Shown here in pieces: positions 35,193 to 41,448 of a stretch of 41,448 nucleotides of DNA. The stretch lies in contig CANFWV010000027.1 of NCBI GenBank assembly GCA_947450695.1, positions 1-41,448 of the forward strand, in the 5' to 3' direction. This stretch comes from Comamonadaceae bacterium (GTDB lineage Bacteria; Pseudomonadota; Gammaproteobacteria; Burkholderiales; Burkholderiaceae_C). Positions within the stretch are counted from its first letter, which is position 1; the number at the start of each line of letters is the position of its first letter. Below the pieces are notes generated by a model. The model had not been told where the DNA came from. It worked only from the letters and a program-made list of their open reading frames with translations, and searched no databases. Position numbers and translations under genes: made by a program.

Positions 35193-35594
35193 CACATGAT
35201 CGATGGCCATTTTTCCTGGTTCGACCTGAAAACCGAATCCCCGCTCGCCACATGGCAAGCGCACTGCCGCGAAGGTCGGCTGGCCTACCAGGCCACGGCC
35301 AGCGGTCGTGCGGTTTTCCATCCGCGGGTGGCCGCACCGGGCAGTGGCGAACCCCTTCAATGGCGAATCTCGACAGGTCTTGGAACCGTCTATGCCACCA
35401 CGGTCGTTCGCCCGCGTGGCGCTGAGCCCTACAACGTGGCACTGGTCGACTTGGACGAGGGCTTTCGCATGATGAGCCGTGTTGAAGGTATCGCTGCCCA
35501 AGACGTCACCATCGGCCTTCGGGTCTCCGCACGGATGGTGGAAGAGTCCGACGGCGTGACCCGCCCGGTGTTCGAACCGATGGTGCAGTCATGA
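35193..35594 (+). CDS. DUF35 OB-fold acyl-CoA-binding protein lacking zinc ligands
   Basis: A 133-residue protein resembling DUF35 (rubredoxin-like zinc ribbon plus OB fold), the obligate partner of thiolase-like enzymes and aldolases. The OB part is clear: ISTGLGTVYATTVVRPRGAEPYNVALVDLDEGFRMMSRV (in two blocks). In the ribbon region the four positions normally held by Cys read Ala, Ser, Ala and Ser (QATASG... and AAPGSG), so zinc binding is lost. The start at 35193 is preferred, with GGAAG 5 bp upstream; an ATG at 35145 would add 16 residues. It overlaps the thiolase gene by 4 bp (ATGA), indicating a complex. Confidence 0.75.
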   Translation, partial: HMIDGHFSWFDLKTESPLATWQAHCREGRLAYQATASGRAVFHPRVAAPGSGEPLQWRISTGLGTVYATTVVRPRGAEPYNVALVDLDEGFRMMSRVEGIAAQDVTIGLRVSARMVEESDGVTRPVFEPMVQS

Positions 35595-36742
35595 ACGGCC
35601 TCGTGCGCGGCAGCGTTGCGGTGGTGGGCGTGGCCGAGTCAGAACTGGGCCAAGTCGCACCCGGCACGACACCCCTCGATCTGATGGCGCAGGGCGTGGT
35701 CCGCGCGTTGGCAGACTGCGGGCTGCGGCTGTCCGACGTGGACGGCCTGTTTGCCGCCTCAACCCAGCTGCGCTTTACCACCATGGCACTGGCCGAGTAC
35801 CTGGGTATCGTGCCCCGCTACCAAGACAGCACACAAATTGGCGGCTCGTCTTTCATGAGCCACGTGACCCATGCGATGGCCGCGATCGAGCAAGGGCTGT
35901 GCGAGGTGGCCGTGATCGCCTATGGCAGTACCCAACGTTCGCTCAGCCGTGCAACTGCGTCGCCACGCGAATTCAATCCCTACGAATCTCCGTACCGACC
36001 GATGCTGCCGGTGTCTGCCTATGCCATGGCCGCAAGTCGGCATATGCACCAATACGGCACCACGATCGAGCAACTGGCCGAGGTCGCTGTGGCTGCGCGG
36101 CGCTGGGCCCTGCTCAACCCCGTGGCCTGGGAGAAGCTGCCACTCACCATCGCCGATGTGCTGGCCGCGCCACGCGTCAGCGATCCACTGGGCGTGCGGG
36201 ACTGCTGCTTGGTCAACGACGGTGGCGGCGCCATCGTGCTGACCAGCGCCGCTCGGGCCCGCACCCTGGCCAAGGCGCCGGCTTATGTGCTGGGCGTAGG
36301 GGAATCTTTGTCGCATGCCAGCATCTCCGGTATGCGGGACCTGACGGAAACGGCTGCGAGGCGTTCGGGCGCGCAGGCCTACGCCATGGCCGGTATCAAT
36401 TCGACCGATGTCGACGTGGCGCTGGTGTATGACGCTTTCACCATCAACACCGTGCTTTTCTTAGAAGACCTCGGCTTCTGCGCCAAAGGCGAAGGCGGCG
36501 CATTCGTGCAGGGTGGCGCAATCGGACCCGGCGGCCGTTTCCCAGTCAACACCAATGGCGGTGGGTTGTCTTACTGCCACCCCGGAATGTACGGCCTGCT
36601 GCTGCTCGTGGAGGCGGTACGCCAGCTTCGAGGAGAATGCGGCGCGCGCCAAGTGCCGGGATGTGCATTGGCGCTGGCGCACGGCAACGGTGGCGTGCTG
36701 TCTAGCCAAGCGACCGTGCTGCTCGGCACCGCGCTAGATTGA
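35591..36742 (+). CDS. Thiolase-like (SCP2-type) acyl-CoA acyltransferase/aldolase
   Basis: A 383-residue thiolase-fold protein of the SCP2-thiolase/lipid-transfer type. It begins VAVVGVAESELGQVAPGT and includes VDGLFAAS, QIGGSSFMSHVTHAM, LVYDAFTINTVLFLEDLGFC, the C-terminal GGGLSYCHPGMYGLLLLVEAV and LAHGNGGVLSSQATVLLG. The position of the usual nucleophilic Cys near the GGSS segment appears to be Gly/Ser, as in Ltp2-type retro-aldolases that also pair with DUF35 proteins; the downstream His of the CHPG motif is kept. The role may thus be C-C cleavage of a CoA ester rather than classic thiolysis (inference). It is translationally coupled to the DUF35 gene. Confidence 0.82.
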   Translation: MNGLVRGSVAVVGVAESELGQVAPGTTPLDLMAQGVVRALADCGLRLSDVDGLFAASTQLRFTTMALAEYLGIVPRYQDSTQIGGSSFMSHVTHAMAAIEQGLCEVAVIAYGSTQRSLSRATASPREFNPYESPYRPMLPVSAYAMAASRHMHQYGTTIEQLAEVAVAARRWALLNPVAWEKLPLTIADVLAAPRVSDPLGVRDCCLVNDGGGAIVLTSAARARTLAKAPAYVLGVGESLSHASISGMRDLTETAARRSGAQAYAMAGINSTDVDVALVYDAFTINTVLFLEDLGFCAKGEGGAFVQGGAIGPGGRFPVNTNGGGLSYCHPGMYGLLLLVEAVRQLRGECGARQVPGCALALAHGNGGVLSSQATVLLGTALD

Positions 36743-36809
36743 GGTTATTTTTTGCGGCTGCCAGCAGCCCAACAATGAAATGAAATGATTTCATAAGCGG
36801 ATACGGTTA

Positions 36810-38051
36810 CTACGGCTTTACAGCGAGCGCTGGCAGTCGCCTATCCACCAAGGCGAACAAGTCCGTCCACGGGTTAGGTGCATTGAATCCTTCGCCGCAA
36901 TCGTCGCCAACACTTGTTGACGCGACTTGCGACACAGCATCGACCATTGCAGCACTGAAGCGCTTGGTATCGCTAAATCCCAGTTTGCTTTTGACAGCAT
37001 GATTCAAGTCTGTGGTTACACCTGCCTGGGTCAGAATGAACTTGTCAAAGTATTGAGTCTCTGGCACGAGTTGTATATTGCGGACGGACAAATATTCCTG
37101 AAGCGCATCGTCCTTATAGGGGTATGGCGTACCGGCCCAAAACGAGTTAAACAGACCGTCCCAATGACTTGGAAAATAGGCCTTGGGTCGTATCACTGGC
37201 ACGACCTGCTCCGCCACGGCGCGACCGCCTGTACCGATCCATGCGTCCACTTGGGTCAGGCCTGCATCTTTCATGGCGGCGGCCAGATTGGACAGGGGCG
37301 AGCCGAAGTTTGCCCCGTCTACGATGATGTCTTTGTCGAGATCAAAGGCACTTGCCGAGTTGTTCACAAAGAATGAGAGCTTGCCTTCAGGGCTATCGAC
37401 GGTGAAGAGAAAAGCCCGATTACCGCCGCCGTTGGGGAAGTCCTCACCCACTCCGGCGCGGTAGCCGCCCGTCCCTGCATCGGGTACTGGTGGGCGATAC
37501 AACTCACGCGCAAAATGTTGAATGGGGTTACTCGCATCTCCGCTGTGGTTGAAGCGCACAACGCGCATCGTGATGCCATCGCCCAAGTCAATTTTTTCAC
37601 CGCCGCTCACGCTACGGCACTGTGCCCTCTTCACAGCCTGCGATTCAGCCTGAAGACAAGTTGATTGACCACCAATCATCTTGGCGCCGGTCAGCTTGGA
37701 CCATTCAGGCGCGTCCCAACTATGGTCCCAATGGCTATGGCCGACGAGCATCAGGTCGAGCTTGTCAGAGCCCAGCATGGCATCGTGCACCTTGCTGATG
37801 GAGGCGCTGTCAACACCAAAGGGCGCTGTGGTGTACGTGTACCTGTCTTTTGGAAACACGGGGGATGGGGTGAAGATCGCTTCGGGAACCCGCGTGATGT
37901 AACCATCCATCAACACCCGCTTATCGCCGATCTTGAAATACCAACTGGCCACCGACATCCAGGTCATTTCTACCGAAGGTGGTGCCGCCAACACCGCCCC
38001 ACTTGCCAGGGAAAAAGCAAGGGCAGTGAGCGCGATTATTTTTCGGGTCAT
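36810..38051 (-). CDS. Exported metallo-beta-lactamase-fold hydrolase
   Basis: A 413-residue protein with a signal peptide (KIIALTALAFSLASGAVLAAP) and an MBL fold. The metal motif LVGHSHWDHSWDAPEW (HxHxDH) is at about residue 102, with further candidate ligands at FNHSGDAS and PSHWDGLFNSFW. The start of the mature part, MTWMSVASWYFKIGDKRVLMDG, resembles UlaG-type N-terminal sequence. It is probably periplasmic; the substrate is unknown. It is transcribed opposite to its neighbours on both sides and not clearly part of an operon. Confidence 0.82.
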   Translation of the reverse strand: MTRKIIALTALAFSLASGAVLAAPPSVEMTWMSVASWYFKIGDKRVLMDGYITRVPEAIFTPSPVFPKDRYTYTTAPFGVDSASISKVHDAMLGSDKLDLMLVGHSHWDHSWDAPEWSKLTGAKMIGGQSTCLQAESQAVKRAQCRSVSGGEKIDLGDGITMRVVRFNHSGDASNPIQHFARELYRPPVPDAGTGGYRAGVGEDFPNGGGNRAFLFTVDSPEGKLSFFVNNSASAFDLDKDIIVDGANFGSPLSNLAAAMKDAGLTQVDAWIGTGGRAVAEQVVPVIRPKAYFPSHWDGLFNSFWAGTPYPYKDDALQEYLSVRNIQLVPETQYFDKFILTQAGVTTDLNHAVKSKLGFSDTKRFSAAMVDAVSQVASTSVGDDCGEGFNAPNPWTDLFALVDRRLPALAVKP

Positions 38052-38108
38052 TCGTTATGCCTCATTGAAATTTGACTTTCAATGTACTTTAGCCGGCGAG
38101 GACGTCGA

Positions 38109-38741
38109 CTAGGGTTTGCCCTTGGCAACTTCTTTCGGTCTGACGCCACCGTCCAGCGGAAGCGAGACGCCCGTGATAAATGCAGCATCATCCGACAGTA
38201 AAAAAAGTGCCACGTTGGCAACATCTTCAGGTTGGCCATGGCGACCCAGCGCATTGTGCCACCTGCGGCACGCGATTTGATGAGATCTTCCGGGTCCATG
38301 CCGAGAGTCTCTTTGGGTCCGGTCGGGCCATAAAGACCCGCAACATCGCGGTGTCTGTCGTTCCAGAACACAAAACGTTGAACCGGATCTGATCCTTGCC
38401 GTGCCGCTTGGCCAGCGATCGCGTCAGACCGACAAGTGGAAACTTGGCTGCCGAATAGAACGGGCTGAACGGTGATCCGATCAGGCCTGAAACTGACGCG
38501 ATGAAAAGCACACTGCCACCACCGCACTGCCTCAAATAAGGCAAAGCCTCGGCCGTGGTCGCCAGCGTGGTGCGCAGATTGATATTCATGGCGTGGTCAT
38601 ACTGGATCAGATTCAAATCCACAATGCTGCGTGCAATGGCTTCATCGGCCAGGTCACCGCAGAGATCCAGCGCCCGGCTCCTGCACGGCCGATGCCCAAA
38701 GAACACCCGGTGATGACTCCAACCTTGCCCGATAGACGCAT
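38109..38741 (-). pseudogene. Decayed short-chain dehydrogenase/reductase
   Basis: Pieces of one SDR lie in three reading frames. The Rossmann start MRLSGKVGVITGCSLGIGRA ends at 38741. A shifted frame then gives the middle, DEAIARSIVDLNLIQYDHAM, SGLIGSPFSPFYSAAKFPLV with the catalytic Tyr-Lys spacing (Y-x-x-x-K), and [15 protein letters not shown] second shift yields [18 protein letters not shown] and a third the C-terminus [20 protein letters not shown] and [10 protein letters not shown], ending with TAG at 38109. Roughly 100-150 bp is missing between the first two pieces. At least three lesions make a functional enzyme very unlikely, unless the sequence itself has errors. Confidence 0.85.
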
Positions 38742-38952
38742 GTCGTGCCCTGTGAATTGTGTGTAAAGCGCAAAGCCATTGCACACACCGGCCATGGAAC
38801 GGCGTAGCTTGAAGATAAAAAATAGAACTTTATGGTTTGTATGAATGCTTCTGGGTGTTTGAATTGGAAAACAGGACCGAGCACGCTTGCATTTCACGCT
38901 ATTGACTTGTTGGATTGCGAGACTACGACCTCCTTAGTTCTGGAGCATTCGC

Positions 38953-40542
38953 ATGGACCGTCGCAGCTTTTTAAACGCCACAACTCTTCTGAGTGGCGCA
39001 ACCATTGTTCCCAACATCGCCCTTGCGCAGACTGCGCCTGCCGTGATCACACGCGATGCCATGCGGCCCAAAATGGCGCATGGCATTCAGAGTGGCGACC
39101 CGACATCCGATGGCGCGGTGATTTGGACGCGCAGCGATCGTCCCTCGCGCTTATGGATTGAGTGGTCCACCAAGTCTACTTTTGCCAATGCCACACGCGT
39201 GCGCGGCCCTTATTTAATGGAAGACAGCGACTTTACTGGCCGCATTGATCTGGCCAACTTGCCCGCCGGTCAGGAGATCTTTTACCGCGTCGTGCTGCAA
39301 GATCTGCACAACGAGCGCGTCTTGTCTGAGGCCATGCTGGGGCACTTGCGGCTACCTGTTCTGTCCACGTCAAAAGTCGTTCGTGATGTGCGTTTTGCCT
39401 GGAGCGGCGACACCGCCGGCCAAGGCTGGGGCATCAATGAATCGTTGGGCGGCATGACGATTTATGACGAAATCCGCAAAGTGAACCCTGACTTCTTTTT
39501 GCACAGTGGCGACACGATTTACGCTGACGGCCCCATCACCGCAGAGGTCAAACTGCCCGACGGCTCCATGTGGCACAACGTTGTGACTGAAGAAGTCAGC
39601 AAGGTTGCCGAAACAATGAACGAGTACCGCGGCCGTTACCGCTACAACTTGATGGATGCCAACATCCGCCGCATGTCAGCAGATGTACCCCAGATCTGGC
39701 AGTGGGACGACCACGAGGTTGCCAACAACTGGTCTGACTCCAAAGACTTTGGGCCTGATCAACGTTACACAGAAAAGAACGTTCCCTTGCTGGTGGCACG
39801 CGCCACCAAATCGTTCATGGAATATGCGCCCATGCGCCGCCATGCCGAGGTTGAAAGCGAACGCGTTTACCGCCATCTGCCACAGGGCCCGCTGCTCGAT
39901 ATGTTTGTTGTGGACATGCGCAGCTATCGCGGTGCTAACGGGCCCAACCTTCAAACCACTGAAAATACTGAGAGCGCCTTCATGGGTCGCCCGCAAATCG
40001 CGTGGTTGCTCGATGGGCTCAAACGCTCCCAATCAGTTTGGAAAGTGATTGCGGCTGACATGCCAATCAGTCTGCACGTTGCTGACGGCAAAGACGCCGA
40101 AGGACGCGACAAATGGGAGGCCATTGCAAACGGTGATGACGGCGTGCCGCTGGGCCGTGAGATTGAAATTTCGCGTCTGCTGAGCGAGATCAAACGTGCC
40201 GGCATTAAAAACGTCGTCTGGCTGACGGCTGATGTGCACTACACCGCAGCGCATTATTTCGATCCAGCAAAAGCCAAGTTCACTGATTTTTCACCGTTCT
40301 GGGAATTTGTCTCAGGCCCGCTGAATTCTGGCAGCTTTGGCCCGAACAAAACCGACGCCACTTTTGGCATGCAGGTGATGTACCAAAAGGCACCGGTTGA
40401 ACAGAACACTTCACCAGCCAGCGGTATGCAGTTTTTTGGCCAAGTAGATATTGACGCCAAAACAAAAGCCATGACGGTGACCCTGAAAGATCTGAAGGGT
40501 GCATCGCTTTACGCCAAAACATTGCCACCACAACAGGCGTAA
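38953..40542 (+). CDS. phoD: Tat-exported PhoD-like alkaline phosphatase/phosphodiesterase
   Basis: A 529-residue PhoD-family metallophosphoesterase. The Tat signal is MDRRSFLNATTLLSGATI, with a cleavage site near ALAQTAPA, fitting the folded, metal-loaded export typical of PhoD. The N-terminal PhoD_N domain has MAHGIQSGDPTSDGAVIWTR; catalytic metal motifs follow at FAWSGDTAGQGWG, FFLHSGDTIYADGP, QIWQWDDHEVANNW and NVVWLTADVHYTAAHYF. It releases phosphate from phosphomonoesters or diesters outside the cytoplasm. A minus-strand terminator and island junction lie just downstream. Confidence 0.9.
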   Translation: MDRRSFLNATTLLSGATIVPNIALAQTAPAVITRDAMRPKMAHGIQSGDPTSDGAVIWTRSDRPSRLWIEWSTKSTFANATRVRGPYLMEDSDFTGRIDLANLPAGQEIFYRVVLQDLHNERVLSEAMLGHLRLPVLSTSKVVRDVRFAWSGDTAGQGWGINESLGGMTIYDEIRKVNPDFFLHSGDTIYADGPITAEVKLPDGSMWHNVVTEEVSKVAETMNEYRGRYRYNLMDANIRRMSADVPQIWQWDDHEVANNWSDSKDFGPDQRYTEKNVPLLVARATKSFMEYAPMRRHAEVESERVYRHLPQGPLLDMFVVDMRSYRGANGPNLQTTENTESAFMGRPQIAWLLDGLKRSQSVWKVIAADMPISLHVADGKDAEGRDKWEAIANGDDGVPLGREIEISRLLSEIKRAGIKNVVWLTADVHYTAAHYFDPAKAKFTDFSPFWEFVSGPLNSGSFGPNKTDATFGMQVMYQKAPVEQNTSPASGMQFFGQVDIDAKTKAMTVTLKDLKGASLYAKTLPPQQA

Positions 40543-40623
40543 AAGTGAACAGACTATGGCGCCTAAGCAAATTGTTGCGGGTGGTCGATAGAAAGTTGCT
40601 GTGCAGATAAACTCAGAAAGCAA

Positions 40624-40658
40624 AAAGCCCTTATAAATCAATGACTTATAAGGGCTTT
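40624..40658 (-). terminator. Rho-independent terminator, former tRNA tail
   Basis: A perfect 13-bp stem (AAAGCCCTTATAA / TTATAAGGGCTTT) with a 9-nt loop. On the minus strand it is followed by TTTTT, so it terminates leftward transcription. It lies 6 bp beyond the tRNA 3'-end fragment and was probably the terminator of that tRNA before the element inserted. It may also stop phoD transcription from the other side. Confidence 0.8.
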
Positions 40659-40664
40659 GCATAC

Positions 40665-40682
40665 TGGCGGAGCGGACGGGAC
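40665..40682 (-). repeat. tRNA 3'-end fragment, probable attachment-site half (tRNA-Asp)
   Basis: On the minus strand the 18 bases GTCCCGTCCGCTCCGCCA match the T-stem end, acceptor strand and encoded CCA of tRNA-Asp (acceptor 5' strand GGAGCGG in the intact gene). The rest of the tRNA, including the TTCGA loop, is absent; upstream sequence diverges at once. A native-looking terminator follows. This is the pattern left at one end of an element that integrated into the 3' end of a tRNA gene, with an integrase gene about 100 bp away. Confidence 0.7.
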
Positions 40683-40785
40683 ACTCTGCTTAACGTCTAC
40701 TCAACATTGATTTCTCCTCTGTAGCTATATATTCTCGGTTTTACAGGTGTGAAATCAAGGTGTTAAAGATGTCATACTTATCGTC

Positions 40786-41448
40786 ATGACGCACCTTATC
40801 CACAAGTCCAACACCTACTATGCCAACCTGACAATTCCTATTGAAGTGCGCCATATCATTGGCCGCGGCGTGAGGTACTTTCAATCCACCCAGAGCAGCA
40901 CCGAGGCAGAAGCCCAACGCAGAGCCAACGCCTTGGTAACAGGGTGGGAGGCTGAGATTGCCAAGGCACGAGGCCAACTACCCAACGCCAAGGACACCTT
41001 TTGGGAATCACTTCGCCGCGATTACATAACTGCGGGTGATCAAGGCAACGAGGTTGTCATGCTGGCTATTGAAGAGCTTGCGGTGCAAGAGGCCGCCAAG
41101 ATCGCCGATCCCCGCGAAGCTTCTCAGCTATACAAACTTACAACCGACCAAGCAGGAACCCTGCTGGCCCCTTTGGTTGTTGATTGGGCATCATCCCTGC
41201 GGCTCTCTCAGAAAACTATCGACCAACAATCCCGCGATGTCACAAGGATGGCTGACCACTTCGTGAGCCTTGAAGAACTCCAGCCCCGTGCAGTGAAGGC
41301 ATGGACTGACAAACTCATCAAAGCAGGAGCAACAGCAGCAACCATTGAGAGGATCGGCAACGGATGTCATTCCTTCTGGAGGTACTTGAAGAGGTCAGGC
41401 ACTATCGGCATCGAGTCACCTGATCCCTTCGATGGCTCCTTCACTCTC
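40786..41448 (+). CDS. Tyrosine-recombinase-type integrase, N-terminal part (runs off window)
   Basis: Open from ATG at 40786 to the window end without a stop (221 codons). The start THLIHKSNTYYANLTIPIEV and the following RYFQSTQSSTEAEAQRRANA form an arm-binding-like N-terminal domain (DUF6538 type) seen in site-specific integrases. From about residue 140, LAPLVVDWASSLRLSQKTID, then RMADHFVSLEEL and KLIKAGATAATIERIGN look like the SAM-like core-binding domain. The catalytic domain (R...HxxR...Y) would lie beyond the window. Placement next to the tRNA-end fragment fits an integrase of a genomic island or prophage. No clear ribosome-binding site is seen. Confidence 0.8.
   Translation, partial: MTHLIHKSNTYYANLTIPIEVRHIIGRGVRYFQSTQSSTEAEAQRRANALVTGWEAEIAKARGQLPNAKDTFWESLRRDYITAGDQGNEVVMLAIEELAVQEAAKIADPREASQLYKLTTDQAGTLLAPLVVDWASSLRLSQKTIDQQSRDVTRMADHFVSLEELQPRAVKAWTDKLIKAGATAATIERIGNGCHSFWRYLKRSGTIGIESPDPFDGSFTL

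Noticed and set aside
40640..40760. Complete tRNA gene on the minus strand
   Set aside because: Only the last 18 bases match; no TTCGA loop, anticodon arm or 5' acceptor strand is present.
1..41448. CRISPR array, rRNA or insertion sequence
   Set aside because: No regularly spaced direct repeats, rRNA segments or transposase genes were recognised.

Overview
The window looks like a chromosome segment of a Gram-negative betaproteobacterium, most likely Comamonadaceae (a Rhodoferax/Polaromonas/Limnohabitans-like background). Supporting this are Kdo transferase, TolC and TonB-receptor genes, a Bug/TctC-type solute-binding protein, and a glutaryl-CoA dehydrogenase gene divergent from a LysR gene. 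The lineage is inferred from gene content only.

Layout: 0.2-7 kb holds an acetyltransferase and a TM2-like membrane protein (+), then on the minus strand a Pit phosphate transporter with its DUF47 partner, a ZnuD-like TonB receptor with a His-rich DUF2946-like protein and msrA, and a LysR regulator. From 7.2 to 11.7 kb (+) come glutaryl-CoA dehydrogenase, a TetR regulator with a clear operator-like palindrome, a protein-isoaspartate methyltransferase-like protein, a rhodanese and a TolC-family protein. From 11.7 to 15.2 kb come waaA, a phosphohexomutase (both -) and an O6-alkylguanine-DNA alkyltransferase (+).

The standout is 15.26-27.16 kb: a tight three-gene minus-strand operon that reads PPTase -> NRPS -> PKS. 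The NRPS has an N-terminal formyltransferase domain, what looks like the second half of a condensation domain, a predicted glycine-specific adenylation domain split between motifs A4 and A5 by a luciferase-like flavin monooxygenase, and a carrier domain. The PKS is KS-AT-psiKR-KR-DH-ACP-TE. Together they encode a compact assembly line predicted to load glycine, formylate and oxidise it, extend it with an acyl unit and release it by thioesterase. An N-formyl-N-hydroxyglycyl (hadacidin-like) starter is one testable hypothesis. No transporter or regulator is encoded in the operon.

From 27.4 to 30.6 kb there are a secreted DsrE-like protein, an ArnT-like GT39 glycosyltransferase with RidA, and an unrecognised membrane protein. 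From 30.7 to 36.7 kb there is a divergent TetR-centred acyl-CoA metabolism locus: a TctC solute-binding protein, an acyl-CoA ligase and an SMP-30 lactonase-like protein on one side, and a DUF35 OB-fold protein with a thiolase-like partner on the other. From 36.8 to 40.5 kb there are a secreted metallo-beta-lactamase-fold protein, a decayed SDR gene and a Tat-exported PhoD-like phosphatase. At 40.6-41.4 kb a minus-strand terminator, an 18-nt tRNA 3'-end fragment (apparently tRNA-Asp) and the N-terminal part of a tyrosine-recombinase-type integrase mark the junction with an integrated element that runs off the window.
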